Shown: in pieces, positions 8,058-16,324 of the stretch
Layout of the letters: each line of letters begins with the position of its first letter
Position numbering within the stretch: position 1 is the first letter of the stretch
NCBI GenBank assembly: GCA_005774545.1
Contig: VAUL01000008.1
Location: 1 to 64,000, forward strand
Source of the DNA: Deltaproteobacteria bacterium
Lineage (GTDB): Bacteria; Desulfobacterota; Desulfuromonadia; Desulfuromonadales; BM103
Direction: 5' to 3'
DNA length: 64,000 nucleotides
Program-made: the position numbers and the translations under genes
Notes under the pieces: generated by a model
The model's input: only the letters and a program-made list of their open reading frames with translations
The model's database searches: none
Told to the model about the DNA's origin: nothing

Positions 8058-8085
8058 AGAAAGCCCCGTAAAAACGGGGCTTTCT
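8058..8085 (-). terminator. Terminator hairpin, probably the native ssrA terminator
   Basis: A perfect 12-bp stem (AGAAAGCCCCGT / ACGGGGCTTTCT) with a four-base loop lies 31 bases from the att repeat at 8117. Before the islands arrived it would have followed ssrA directly. I see no gene or other site in the rest of 7770-8116. Confidence 0.7.
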
Positions 8086-8116
8086 GGATTACACCGGACA
8101 TTGCCGGATGAGCTAA

Positions 8117-8145
8117 TGGTGGAGGTGGCGGGAATCGAACCCGCG
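8117..8145. repeat. Attachment-site repeat (outer att, island I)
   Basis: These 29 bases are identical to the last 29 bases of the intact tmRNA gene (22328-22356): the acceptor 3' strand with CCA plus the T-arm. Outside the repeat the two loci differ at once. The copy is not attached to a tmRNA body and lies next to the island I integrase, as expected of the far att site of an element inserted in ssrA. Confidence 0.9.
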
Positions 8146-8183
8146 CCAAAAACACTGTAACACTTCGATATTATTGCAACTAT

Positions 8184-9413
8184 TTAACAGACATTATGCT
8201 TAAGTGCAGTATCCGTGAAGTTTTTGCCAAATTTCGACCAGTCAGTGACCATCTGGTACCCGTTCTTCTTCGAGCTGTCGGGTATCCACTTCCCATAGTG
8301 TTTCAGGATCATCTCGATATTCACATGCCCCATCTGGCTTGCAATCCACCACAAGTTCTCACCCCCGGAGATCAACAGGGAAGCATAGGTATGCCGGGTC
8401 TGGTAAGGATTTCGATACCGGATGCCGCACTTCTTCAATAAAGGCTTCCATGCGGACTCCCGGATTTGTTTATCGGTCAACCATCGGTCCCCCTTCTTGG
8501 GGTGATGGAAGACGAACTGAGCATGAAGGAACGTATGGTTCTTCTGGGCCTTCAACGCAGCCAGTGCCGGAGGGAGTAGCACTACAGAACGAATCCCGGC
8601 TTCGGTCTTCGTGGACTTCTCTGCTCGTTCAACGACAGCACGCTGTACTTTTACCTCTCCTTTGACCCAATCGATGTCACCCCACTGCAGCCCTATCAGC
8701 TCGGAAGTGCGCAGACCGGAAAAAATGGCGAACTGAAAAAGGTTCTTGATCTGGCCACTTGCCTTGCCGAGCAATATGTTGATTTCTTCGGGGGAGAGCG
8801 GGTCAACTTCGAACTTGCTCTGACTGGCCTTCTTGTCCAGCAGGTGATTCAGGACAACCTTGTCCAGCGGATTTTTATCAATCACGTCATCATTGACCGC
8901 TTGCTCCAACACGAGCCTCAACGGGGTCAATATGTTGCGGACGGTCTTTGCAGTTAATTGCAGCCCCGTGACCCATGAGCGAATCATCTGAGGAGTTAAA
9001 TCACGAACCCGGACATGTCCAAACTGGGGCCGCAAGTGAGCCTTGATGACGCCCCCGTAACCTCGCACCGTGCTTGCCTCTCTGGTCTTGTCGGACAAAT
9101 CCATAAAATCAGCAAGCAGTTCCCCCACTGTCACATTAGAGACATTGTGGCCGAATAGTTTTGCTCGCTTGGAATCCGGGAAGTAATCCGAATACCTGAA
9201 TGTCCCCTTCTCAATGCGATTCAGTATTTCGGCCCGGTAGTTGGCCGCATACTTTACGTTCTGCTTGGTCGGTTCAAGTTTCAACGTCTCCCGGCAATCA
9301 ACCCCTCGATATGAGAAAAAAATCTGGAGGCTGGCTGTGTGCTTGTGTTGACGAACAATGACACCCTTGGGAAGGTCGGTTACTGGCTTACCTTGTTTCC
9401 ATGTTCCACCCAT
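8184..9413 (-). CDS. Tyrosine recombinase / integrase of island I
   Basis: The 409-residue protein has the three parts of a phage-type integrase. An N-terminal arm-binding domain (about 15-60) is followed by a SAM-like core-binding domain (about 95-170, TVGELLADFMDLSDKTREAST). The catalytic domain (about 200-390) carries the active-site Arg in SGLRTSELIGLQW, the PYQTRHTYAS box, GHVNIEMILKHYGKW with the nucleophilic Tyr, and a Lys in the beta-hairpin. It should integrate and excise the island at the ssrA T-arm repeat. The ATG at 9413 has GGAG eight bases upstream. The gene overlaps the excisionase gene by 34 bases. Confidence 0.93.
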   Translation of the reverse strand: MGGTWKQGKPVTDLPKGVIVRQHKHTASLQIFFSYRGVDCRETLKLEPTKQNVKYAANYRAEILNRIEKGTFRYSDYFPDSKRAKLFGHNVSNVTVGELLADFMDLSDKTREASTVRGYGGVIKAHLRPQFGHVRVRDLTPQMIRSWVTGLQLTAKTVRNILTPLRLVLEQAVNDDVIDKNPLDKVVLNHLLDKKASQSKFEVDPLSPEEINILLGKASGQIKNLFQFAIFSGLRTSELIGLQWGDIDWVKGEVKVQRAVVERAEKSTKTEAGIRSVVLLPPALAALKAQKNHTFLHAQFVFHHPKKGDRWLTDKQIRESAWKPLLKKCGIRYRNPYQTRHTYASLLISGGENLWWIASQMGHVNIEMILKHYGKWIPDSSKKNGYQMVTDWSKFGKNFTDTALKHNVC

Positions 9414-9601
9414 TTTTCTGTCTCCTGCGTATTGACCCACAGTTTACCATCGGGTGCTAGGATCGTATGCCTACCATCCAGCCAGACCCCCTTTTTCCTC
9501 CGGGCATGTACGGCAGCTGCGGTATCGCCGGTAAGTTCGCAATACCGGTTAAGCCTTACCCACTTGTGAGGGCGAGGAGTTTTTTGAAAAAAAACTGGCA
9601 T
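9380..9601 (-). CDS. Excisionase-like protein
   Basis: A 73-residue basic protein with the winged-helix pattern of the Exc excisionase family: HKWVRLNRYCELTGDTAAAV, HARRKKGVWLDGRHTILAPD and LWVNTQETEKWVE. Such proteins bend the att DNA and direct the integrase to excision. It sits directly upstream of and overlaps the integrase gene, the usual arrangement. GGTTGAGG precedes its ATG. Family call is good by motif and position. Confidence 0.8.
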   Translation of the reverse strand: MPVFFQKTPRPHKWVRLNRYCELTGDTAAAVHARRKKGVWLDGRHTILAPDGKLWVNTQETEKWVEHGNKVSQ

Positions 9602-9616
9602 AGCAGCCTCAACCGT

Positions 9617-10039
9617 TCATTGGGAGTGCTTTTTGAGCAGATCGTCTGCCGTCGATTTAATGGACGCCCACCTGTCGCGTATCATTTTGAAGTTCGGACC
9701 ATCAGTGCCCATGTACGCTGGGTCTTCTTGGATCACCTTCCACACCACCGCTTCGCTATCGGACAAAAATTCAGGGGCAGTCATCGCAAGCTTTACAACC
9801 CTGTCCGGCAACAATGGGTCGTAGACTTCATCCGGGAGATAGATCGTTCGCCCGTTCTCTTTGGTGACCGTCAAGCCTTCCGCCAATGGCCCGCGAAGTG
9901 CCTCCATAACCAGCGCAGACACCGTTGTACCCTTCTTCTGGGCGAGCAGCTCCAGTGCAAACCTGTCCTTGCCACTAATCCTTAATGCCAACCGGTCAGA
10001 TTTGTCCGGATTCGACTTCCTGCGCTTAACCACAGCCAT
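9617..10039 (-). CDS. Hypothetical protein, possible ribbon-helix-helix N-terminus
   Basis: A 140-residue basic protein. The N-terminus (KSDRLALRISGKDRFALELLAQKKGTTVSALVMEAL, about 12-48) has the strand-helix-helix spacing of an RHH/Arc DNA-binding domain. The remainder (about 60-140) is unassigned and acidic-helical. It is the first gene of the leftward xis-int operon, with GGAGGGCGT before the ATG, and faces the rightward operon across a 107-base control region. It may regulate the island's integration genes. Role inferred from position. Confidence 0.65.
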   Translation of the reverse strand: MAVVKRRKSNPDKSDRLALRISGKDRFALELLAQKKGTTVSALVMEALRGPLAEGLTVTKENGRTIYLPDEVYDPLLPDRVVKLAMTAPEFLSDSEAVVWKVIQEDPAYMGTDGPNFKMIRDRWASIKSTADDLLKKHSQ

Positions 10040-10094
10040 ACGCCCTCCGATTGTTACTTTCTTTTACATGAACTTATACGACGATTATTTTTTG

Positions 10095-10124
10095 TTGTCA
10101 AGCGTACACGATTTGGCGTACATT
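10095..10124 (+). promoter_or_regulatory. Promoter with paired operator-like repeats in island I control region
   Basis: TTGTCA (10095-10100), an 18-base spacer and TACATT (10119-10124) precede the rightward operon. Two GCGTACA copies (10102-10108 and 10116-10122) lie 14 bases apart inside the promoter, so a dimeric repressor could block it. Confidence 0.6.
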
Positions 10125-10146
10125 TACCGAAAACGAGGAGACAAGC

Positions 10147-10338
10147 GTGACTGTCGAAACACTACCAGATGGACGCATGGATACCGCGAATGCCGCAGCC
10201 TATATAGGTTGCAGAATCCACACCCTTGCGCAGTGGCGGCACGAGCGGAAGGGGCCACCGTATGTCAAATGCGGGCGAATCTATTACTACAAGGACGAAG
10301 TGGACAAGTGGTTCAACTCGAAGAGAAGGGGCAAGTGA
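10147..10338 (+). CDS. Helix-turn-helix (excisionase/AlpA-type) DNA-binding protein
   Basis: A 63-residue protein with a MerR-like winged HTH (MDTANAAAYIGCRIHTLAQWRHER...PPYVKCGRIYYYKDEVDKW), as in AlpA/HTH_17 small regulators of integrative elements. Start is GTG at 10147 with GAGGAG upstream. It is the first gene of the rightward operon and overlaps the next gene (TGATG). It probably controls excision or replication of the island. Confidence 0.85.
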   Translation: MTVETLPDGRMDTANAAAYIGCRIHTLAQWRHERKGPPYVKCGRIYYYKDEVDKWFNSKRRGK

Positions 10339-10559
10339 TGGCCGGGGACAGCCAGCCTGTTAGGTGCCGCATATCGCTTCGGGGGTCACTGGCAAGCACC
10401 TACCATCAAATATTGCTGGGGCAGGGGATGGTAGATGGAGACCGGTATATCGAGAGCCTGCTCTCGTCCAGTGATCCGAACTTGGAAAAGCGAGCAAACG
10501 GTGGCCAAATCGTCATGGGCCTGAAGACGGACAGAGGGTTATTCCCGCCGGACTGGTAG
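10338..10559 (+). CDS. Small hypothetical protein of island I
   Basis: A 73-codon gene whose ATG overlaps the stop of the HTH gene. It reads MAGDSQPVRCRISLRGSLAS at the start and has an acidic middle (GDRYIESLLSSSDPNLEKRA). No membrane segment or known motif. Translational coupling to the HTH gene and position before the Rep-like gene suggest a part in element maintenance, but the function is unknown. Confidence 0.65.
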   Translation: MAGDSQPVRCRISLRGSLASTYHQILLGQGMVDGDRYIESLLSSSDPNLEKRANGGQIVMGLKTDRGLFPPDW

Positions 10560-10596
10560 CCCCCTACTAATAAGGATTTTTAGAAAAGGAAGTTCA

Positions 10597-11550
10597 ATGG
10601 CTGTCATCTTCGTTCACAAATACCCATCTGTACCAGTAGTGAAAGCATTAATTTGTGATGGGCTGACCATGACCATTGATGTCCCGGTAGGGAAGCAACA
10701 GCAGATCAAGAAGTGCATACAGGAGCTACCCGGCAAGGCTCCCAAAGGCAACTACCACGTATCTGGTTCTTTACCCCTCAACAATCAGTATCTTCCCTCG
10801 GGTGCTGATAAAACCGGCGAGACAGACCTGATTTTGCAGTGCGATCCGATGGACAAATACAACAAAAACAACATGCGCTTCCTCCGCGCCAAGTGGAATC
10901 CGGCAAAGACCGATCCTCTTGAGGTCAGAGCCGCTCTCTGCTCGGTCGCGCCGTGGCTGTTTGATGAGTTAATGTTCAACGGAACCGTGACCCAGATAGA
11001 CTTGACCGTAGACGTTGAGGGTGTCCGCTGTGATGACCTTTACTTCCACTATCCCAAATCGACAATTACGGAGGTCAGGACGGCCTCTGGTCGTACCGAG
11101 TATATCGGGGGTGAGAAGAGTCCGATCCGGTGGCGGCTTTATGACAAAAAAGCGCAGGTCAAGCAGAAGAACAAGGGCAAGGCAAAGCCCCTGCAGGAGA
11201 GCGTACCAGAGCAAGAGGTGACACGTATCGAGTTGGTGAAGAAGCCCTACTGCAAATTATTCGAACTGTTGGCCATGCCGAGTCCGTTCGTCAAGCTGAC
11301 CATCGCAGCACACAACAATCTCATCGTTCACAATGAGCCTTGCTGGGGTTTCTTCCTAGACAGTTGCCAGCTGAGGGGGGCGAGTTCCGCCTTACAAAAA
11401 ATCAGCGGTTCCGACCTACACGGGAAGTTCAAGGCTCGGCTGCTTAAAGGGCAGGCCGAATGGTGGAACCCCGAGAATGTCTGGGCACAACTCCCTGCAG
11501 TTTTGGCCAAAATTGCCAACATCCCCGTGCCCGAGGATCATGCTGCCTGA
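10597..11550 (+). CDS. Replication-initiation (Rep_trans / phage RstA-like) protein
   Basis: A 317-residue protein with the order of motifs seen in rolling-circle initiators of plasmids and filamentous phages: VTQIDLTVDVEGV (about 130-142), a GRTEYIGGEKSPIRWRLYDKKAQ block around residue 170-190 where the catalytic Tyr normally lies, and a VTRIELVKKPYCKLFELLAM helix. It likely nicks the element's origin to start replication of the excised circle. AAGGAA stands before the ATG. No relaxase or capsid gene is nearby. Family assignment is by motif pattern, without a search. Confidence 0.7.
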   Translation: MAVIFVHKYPSVPVVKALICDGLTMTIDVPVGKQQQIKKCIQELPGKAPKGNYHVSGSLPLNNQYLPSGADKTGETDLILQCDPMDKYNKNNMRFLRAKWNPAKTDPLEVRAALCSVAPWLFDELMFNGTVTQIDLTVDVEGVRCDDLYFHYPKSTITEVRTASGRTEYIGGEKSPIRWRLYDKKAQVKQKNKGKAKPLQESVPEQEVTRIELVKKPYCKLFELLAMPSPFVKLTIAAHNNLIVHNEPCWGFFLDSCQLRGASSALQKISGSDLHGKFKARLLKGQAEWWNPENVWAQLPAVLAKIANIPVPEDHAA

Positions 11551-12004
11551 CGTGCACTTAATTGCAAAACCCGAAGAAAGGCGAACAAAGGTGAATAATT
11601 TGACCAGCAAGCAGGTGAAGGCCCTCCCCCTCATGGCCCAAGGCATGTCAGGGGTGGATGTCGCCAAAGAAGTGGGCGTCACCCCACAGACGGTCTCGGA
11701 GTGGAAACAATCCCCGGACTTCGCGGCTGCCCTTAACGGCCTCAAAATGGAATACCTTGAGGGGGCGAAGTGCCTGCTGCAACAGTCTCCCAGCAAAGCG
11801 GTGCAGACCTTGATCGACCTGATGGAAAACTCGGAGAGCGAGGAAACGAGACGGAAAGCAGCCCTCGACATACTCCGTCTATCCGGCTTCGAACCGGGCA
11901 AACACGAGAGCTATGCGTGGGGTATCGGCCCGACAGACGTTGAGGCGATGACCCACAAAATCAACGGCACGTTTGACCTACACAGCATGCTAAAGGGCCT
12001 TTAA
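11540..12004 (+). CDS. HTH protein resembling a phage terminase small subunit (phBC6A51-type)
   Basis: The 154-residue product starts with a resolvase-like HTH (LTSKQVKALPLMAQGMSGVDVAKEVGVTPQTVSEWKQSPDF, about 20-65), followed by long helices (AALNGLKMEYLEGAKCLLQQ; ETRRKAALDILRLSGFEP). This is the layout of small-terminase-like helix-turn-helix proteins. No large terminase is present, so it more likely regulates transcription or replication. The ATG at 11540 overlaps the Rep-like gene by 11 bases; a GTG at 11591 is an alternative start. Confidence 0.65.
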   Translation: MLPDVHLIAKPEERRTKVNNLTSKQVKALPLMAQGMSGVDVAKEVGVTPQTVSEWKQSPDFAAALNGLKMEYLEGAKCLLQQSPSKAVQTLIDLMENSESEETRRKAALDILRLSGFEPGKHESYAWGIGPTDVEAMTHKINGTFDLHSMLKGL

Positions 12005-12098
12005 AAACATCAATGCAATTGATTGCAACGCAAAATGCGGATTCAAAGTGATAGGTTCAAGGATGATGTGAGATCTCTTTAGAGAACAAAATTCAAGA

Positions 12099-12129
12099 CA
12101 GCCCAACCAGTTGACATCAGGCTGGGCTG
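12099..12129. terminator. Possible terminator at the end of the island I replication genes
   Basis: A 10-bp stem with one mismatch (CAGCCCAACC / GGCTGGGCTG) in the gap 12005-12178, followed by CTTTAT. It separates the rightward replication genes from the leftward beta-helix gene and could serve both. The T tract is weak. Confidence 0.4.
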
Positions 12130-12178
12130 CTTTATGTCATGAATGGCGTGAAGACCGAGAAAAGCGACGAGTCCGCGA

Positions 12179-12961
12179 TCATAAAGCCAGACGCTCCCGA
12201 CTGAATGGCTCGAACAGCACGCGCCCGACCCCCGGCTCGTTCCTGCCGTCGAAGATGGTGGCCGCCGGGCCGTTGCCGCCCCACCAGTTCTCCGACGCCT
12301 GCACGTCCTCATCGTTGAAGTCGCCGACCCGGATGTTGTAGGCGCGGTTGCCGAACAAGTTGCTGCGGGTGATGGTCAGGCCGCTCCCCTTTTCGCGGAC
12401 GAAGATGCCGATCTCGTTCTCCGTGAACTCACACTCCGCGATACTCCCTTCCCCCTGGTAGGAGCGGAGCCCGATGCCGTTGTCGGTAAAACGGCTCTGC
12501 CGGATCGACAGCGGTCCGCCGCGAAAGCGCAAACCAACATCGCCGCCCCGGAAGGTGCAACCAATGACCGACAGTCGCGTCTCGTGACTGTGGACTCCCC
12601 ACTGGGCCGACTCGACGATGCAATGCTCCATCCGGCTCTCGGCGGCCTCCTCGAACATGATCTCGTGCCAACGCCCGGACGCATTCTTCTTTCCCTTCGA
12701 GGTGAAGATGATCTCCTTGCCCGTTTGACCAACAGCCTGAAGCGCCCCCTGGACCACCAGGCTGACCCCCTTGGCAAGAACCACCTTGGTGCCCGGCCGG
12801 ACCTCCAGTGTGGTGCCTTTGGGGACGGTGAAGGTTTTGGCGACGGGAACCGTTCCTTGCCAGACGATGGTCTTGGGCTTGCTGGTTTTGTCGGCGGCGA
12901 GGCAGTTACCGGAAAATATCGGCAACAAGAGTAGGCCCAGAACAAGGAAAAGTTGTCTCAT
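12179..12961 (-). CDS. Secreted right-handed parallel beta-helix protein (NosD-like)
   Basis: A 260-residue protein with a signal peptide (MRQLFLVLGLLLLPIFSGNCLA) and a beta-helix body of 20-24-residue coils from about 50 to 230. Coils contain TLEVRPGTKVVL, RMEHCIVESAQWGVHSHETR and ITRSNLFGNRAYNIRVGDF, ending with an ENWWGG cap as in NosD-type CASH-domain proteins. Such periplasmic proteins take part in copper-centre assembly (NosD) or bind polysaccharide. It is homologous by eye to the two beta-helix proteins of the GeoRSP cluster. GGAGG precedes the ATG at 12961. It is transcribed divergently from the ArsP-like permease. Confidence 0.85.
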   Translation of the reverse strand: MRQLFLVLGLLLLPIFSGNCLAADKTSKPKTIVWQGTVPVAKTFTVPKGTTLEVRPGTKVVLAKGVSLVVQGALQAVGQTGKEIIFTSKGKKNASGRWHEIMFEEAAESRMEHCIVESAQWGVHSHETRLSVIGCTFRGGDVGLRFRGGPLSIRQSRFTDNGIGLRSYQGEGSIAECEFTENEIGIFVREKGSGLTITRSNLFGNRAYNIRVGDFNDEDVQASENWWGGNGPAATIFDGRNEPGVGRVLFEPFSRERLAL

Positions 12962-12993
12962 CGAAGCCTCCAGCATAAAGAACAGTGACAAGT

Positions 12994-13054
12994 CATATTA
13001 GCACCCTGCAATCTTTCCGCCGAAATATTTTCGGGAATAGGACTTGCTAATATG
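12994..13054. promoter_or_regulatory. Paired inverted repeat in the divergent promoter region
   Basis: Perfect 10-bp arms CATATTAGCA (12994-13003) and TGCTAATATG (13045-13054) flank a smaller palindrome (CGAAATATTTTCG, 13021-13033) between the divergent beta-helix and permease genes. The arrangement suggests an operator for both, possibly metal-responsive. No cognate regulator gene is on the island. Confidence 0.5.
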
Positions 13055-13155
13055 TAGCGGCCAACACCGGATGTTGCGGCATTTCTCGCTCATTATGCGA
13101 AGTTTGCGACGAATTGTCGTCTTCCTGCCGTCCCGGCTAGGCAGGAGTCAATCAC

Positions 13156-14160
13156 ATGGAGGTCGTGGGTTTCATGGGCAATATTCCAGAATTATTGATG
13201 CAGTTCGGCACGGAGTTGGGGAAGGAGTTCGTCTACATCCTCCCCTATCTCGCCTTCGGGGTGTTCCTCGAAGCGATCATCCGCACCTTCAAGTGGCACG
13301 TCAAGATCCGCAAGGTACTGGTCAGGCTCGGGGTCTGGGCGATCCCCGTGGCCGCGCTGCTTGGCGTCTTCAGCCCCCTGTGCGCCTGCGCGGTGCTCCC
13401 CCTGATCATCTCCCTGCTCATGGCCGGGGTACCGCTGGCCCCGGCGGTGACGCTGCTGATCACCTCACCGATCATGAGCCCGGCAGGCTACACCATGATC
13501 GGCGGCATGCTCGGCATCGACTGGGCGAACATCATCCTGGTCAGCGCCATCCTGTTCGGCATCTTCGCCGGCTACGTGACCCTGTTGATGCGCCCTTACG
13601 GTTTTCGGGAAGATGAAATTTTCAAGACCGCGCTGCCGGCCGGGGACTTTCACGATCCCGACTATCCCGTCGATGAACTGCGCTGCGACTGCGGCAAGCA
13701 GCTCTCCCACCGCGTCGACCGCTGCACCCACAACAAGTTCCTGGTCTTTGCCGCCCGCTGCTGGGAGGGGGCGCTCAAGATAGGTAAGTTCGCGTTGCTC
13801 GGCCTGTTCATCGAGGTCTTCGCGCTCTCCTTCATCCCGACCGAGTGGATGACATCCCTGCTGGAGACCGGCGGCATCTGGCAGACCATTCTGATCATGT
13901 CCGCCGCCATCCCCATGCACCTGCCGCAAGTCACCGCCGCCTCGATGCTCTATGGCTTCTACCTGCCGAATCCGGGGGAGACCATCGCCTTGGCCAAGGG
14001 GCCGGGGATCGCCCTGCTGATCGGCGGACCGGTCACGGCGCTACCGGTGATGGCGGTCCTCTACAGCATGTTCCACAAACGGGTGCTCGCCCTCTACCTG
14101 GCGATCTGCGTTAGCGGCACGCTGCTGCTGGCGCTCTTCTGGCAACTGGTTGCCGGATAG
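13156..14160 (+). CDS. ArsP_1 / DUF318-family permease
   Basis: A 334-residue membrane protein with about eight hydrophobic segments in two halves, each with the family's conserved start (FVYILPYLAFGVFLEAII; ALKIGKFALLGLFIEVFALSFIP). It has the SPLCACAVLPLI box with two Cys and a proline-rich ITSPIMSPAGYTMIG re-entrant motif. A cytoplasmic loop at about 170-200 holds CDCGKQLSHRVDRCTHNK, a likely metal-binding patch. The family includes ArsP organoarsenical exporters and putative metal permeases. It leads the rightward cargo operon with chrA 113 bases behind. The substrate is not predictable from sequence. Confidence 0.85.
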   Translation: MEVVGFMGNIPELLMQFGTELGKEFVYILPYLAFGVFLEAIIRTFKWHVKIRKVLVRLGVWAIPVAALLGVFSPLCACAVLPLIISLLMAGVPLAPAVTLLITSPIMSPAGYTMIGGMLGIDWANIILVSAILFGIFAGYVTLLMRPYGFREDEIFKTALPAGDFHDPDYPVDELRCDCGKQLSHRVDRCTHNKFLVFAARCWEGALKIGKFALLGLFIEVFALSFIPTEWMTSLLETGGIWQTILIMSAAIPMHLPQVTAASMLYGFYLPNPGETIALAKGPGIALLIGGPVTALPVMAVLYSMFHKRVLALYLAICVSGTLLLALFWQLVAG

Positions 14161-14273
14161 CCCATATTTGCGGACTGGCTCCCTGCCGACGGGTCTATGT
14201 ATACTGAGAATCAGCGGTTGAGCAGAAATTTTCGAGTGGCCTGATCATCGGCTATGCCGAAGGCAATAAGACA

Positions 14274-15632
14274 ATGAAGGAATCTGATGCCCCCTGTCAG
14301 CACAGCGGGCCAGTCAACCTGGCCTCCGTAAGTTTCTGGAGCGCCTTCCGCTTCTGGCTGAAGCTCGGTTTCATCAGCTTCGGCGGCCCGGCCGGCCAGA
14401 TCGCCATCATGCACCGGGAACTGGTCGAGGAGCGCCGCTGGATTTCCGAGCGCCGCTTTCTGCATGCCCTCAACTACTGCATGCTCCTCCCCGGCCCGGA
14501 AGCCCAACAGCTGGCGACCTACCTCGGCTGGCTGATGCATCGAACCATTGGCGGCATTGTCGCCGGGGTTCTGTTCGTCCTGCCGTCGCTTTTGATCCTG
14601 ATCGCCCTTTCCTGGATCTACGTGACCTTTGGCGCCATGCCCCTCGTCGCCGGGTTGTTCTACGGGATCAAGCCCGCCGTTACGGCCATTGTCCTTCAGG
14701 CGACCCACCGCATCGGTTCCCGCGCGCTTAAAAGCACTATGTTGTGGGCCATTGCCGCCGCCAGTTTTCTAGCCTTTTTCGCGTTGAACCTCCCGTTTCC
14801 GCTCATCGTCGCGGCGGCGGCCCTGATCGGCTATGTCGGCGGGCACCGGGCGCCAGGCAGCTTCATGGTTGGCGGAGAGGATGGTCACGGCAGCGGTCCG
14901 GGAGGGGCGGCCCTGATCGACGATGCAACGCCGACCCCGCCGCACGCGCAATTCGGGTGGTTGAGGCTGCTTCTCGTGGTCTTCGTGGGCGGGCTGCTGT
15001 GGGCCATCCCGATGGTGCTGCTGGCGGTCGGCCTGGGGTGGGATCACACGCTCACGCAGATGGGTTGGTTCTTCACTAAAGCAGCCCTGGTGACGTTTGG
15101 AGGCGCCTACGCCGTGTTGCCTTACGTCTACCAGGGGACTGTCGAGCACTACAGCTGGCTGACACCAGTCCAGATGATCGATGGCCTGGCTCTGGGCGAG
15201 ACCACGCCGGGGCCGCTAATCATGGTTGTTGCCTTCGTCGGTTTTGTAGGCGGTCATGCCAAGGAACTGTTCGGGCCGGACCACCTGTTCCTGGCTGGCA
15301 CCGTAGCTGCCGGGCTGGTAACCTGGTTCACCTTTCTGCCGTCGTTTCTCTTCATCTTGATCGGTGGACCGTTGGTGGAAGCCACTCGGGGCGAACTGAA
15401 ATTTACTGTGCCGCTGACGGCCATCACTGCCGCCGTGGTCGGCGTGATCCTCAACCTCGCCCTGTTTTTCGGTTACCACGTCCTGTGGCCCGCAGGGTTT
15501 GGCGGAGCCTTCGACTGGGTTGCGGCCTTGATTGCCTTGGCTGCCAGTGTGGCCCTGTTCCGCTTCAAACTGAACGTGATCCACGTAATTGCCGGTTGTG
15601 CCGTCATCGGCCTGCTGATCCGTCTGCTGTGA
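14274..15632 (+). CDS. chrA: Chromate transporter ChrA (long, two-domain form)
   Basis: A 452-residue protein made of two homologous CHR domains. The first has GFISFGGPAGQIAIMHRELVEERRWISERRF and LPGPEAQQLATYLGW. The second has TKAALVTFGGAYAVLPYVYQ and GLALGETTPGPLIMVVAFVGF. These are the diagnostic motifs of LCHR chromate exporters of the inner membrane, which use the proton gradient to expel chromate. The length is normal. A G+C-rich hairpin follows. Its place on a mobile island with other metal genes fits resistance cargo. Confidence 0.95.
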   Translation: MKESDAPCQHSGPVNLASVSFWSAFRFWLKLGFISFGGPAGQIAIMHRELVEERRWISERRFLHALNYCMLLPGPEAQQLATYLGWLMHRTIGGIVAGVLFVLPSLLILIALSWIYVTFGAMPLVAGLFYGIKPAVTAIVLQATHRIGSRALKSTMLWAIAAASFLAFFALNLPFPLIVAAAALIGYVGGHRAPGSFMVGGEDGHGSGPGGAALIDDATPTPPHAQFGWLRLLLVVFVGGLLWAIPMVLLAVGLGWDHTLTQMGWFFTKAALVTFGGAYAVLPYVYQGTVEHYSWLTPVQMIDGLALGETTPGPLIMVVAFVGFVGGHAKELFGPDHLFLAGTVAAGLVTWFTFLPSFLFILIGGPLVEATRGELKFTVPLTAITAAVVGVILNLALFFGYHVLWPAGFGGAFDWVAALIALAASVALFRFKLNVIHVIAGCAVIGLLIRLL

Positions 15633-15663
15633 CTTTGGAAAGAAGCAGGAAACCTGTCACATC

Positions 15664-15687
15664 CCCCCCGGCCACAAGGCCGGGGGG
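15664..15687. terminator. GC-rich hairpin between chrA and the anchor-protein gene
   Basis: A perfect 10-bp stem CCCCCCGGCC/GGCCGGGGGG with loop ACAA separates convergent genes. There is no T tract, so it may pause or bidirectionally terminate. Confidence 0.6.
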
Positions 15688-15710
15688 ATTCAAGCGGAGG
15701 CCACTTCCCG

Positions 15711-16307
15711 TTATTTCTTGAAGATCTTCTCGTAGAACCCGCTGACCTTGAGCCTGATGGAAACAGGCTGGTCACCGCGATTGCGCCAGAACCAGCCGTG
15801 GGTGCCATCGAACGGCGCAACGAAGGCGCCTTGCGCTTCCGTCTGCTGCATCGCCTTCCAGTAGCTGGTGAACTTATCGTCTTTCCCTGGTGGCTCGCCA
15901 TGCATGTCAAAGTTGACCTTGCCTCCCTCGACCGTCCAGTTGAAGACGAACTGTTCCCCCTTACGCATCGTGGCCTTGACTTCCACTCCCTCCGAAGGTT
16001 GCAGGGTGAGGATCATTTCGTCACTGCGCAAGGGAGGCGCACTCTTTGCCACCGTCACGGGTTGCGCTTGCAAGGCAGCTGGCAGGATAGCCGGGCCGGA
16101 CTGCGGCGTGACGACAGCGGCGGTTGCCAGCTTGGGGACATTCAACGTCGTCAGGCGCAAGGACTTGCCGATCCCGGTCGGGTCGATCCCGTACTCGGCA
16201 GGGAGCACGGCGGTCAGCAGGATGATCACGGCAATCGTCCCGGCCATGCCGGTGGCGACCATCAGTTGTTTGATGCTGGGGAGGTGGTGGGTATGATGGG
16301 CATTCAT
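15711..16307 (-). CDS. Transmembrane anchor protein of metal-resistance loci
   Basis: A 198-residue protein with one N-terminal membrane span (about 17-36, ATGMAGTIAVIILLTAVLP) and a periplasmic beta-rich domain. It has KGEQFVFNWTVEGGKVNFDMHGEPPGK and DGTHGWFWRNRGDQPVSIRLKVSGFYEKI, the signature of the 'transmembrane anchor protein' found beside HupE/UreJ genes in heavy-metal islands. His and Met residues at both ends may contact metal. It lies 17 bases downstream of the HupE/UreJ gene on the same strand, hence co-transcribed. Biochemical role unknown. Confidence 0.8.
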   Translation of the reverse strand: MNAHHTHHLPSIKQLMVATGMAGTIAVIILLTAVLPAEYGIDPTGIGKSLRLTTLNVPKLATAAVVTPQSGPAILPAALQAQPVTVAKSAPPLRSDEMILTLQPSEGVEVKATMRKGEQFVFNWTVEGGKVNFDMHGEPPGKDDKFTSYWKAMQQTEAQGAFVAPFDGTHGWFWRNRGDQPVSIRLKVSGFYEKIFKK

Positions 16308-16324
16308 GATAGCAACCTTTCTGT

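Noticed and set aside
8117-8145. A tRNA gene at 8117
   Set aside because: Only the T-arm and acceptor 3' strand are present and they match the tmRNA end. There is no D-arm or anticodon arm.
11540-12004. Part of an intact prophage (terminase)
   Set aside because: No large terminase, portal, capsid or tail genes follow. It is more likely a regulator of a small element.
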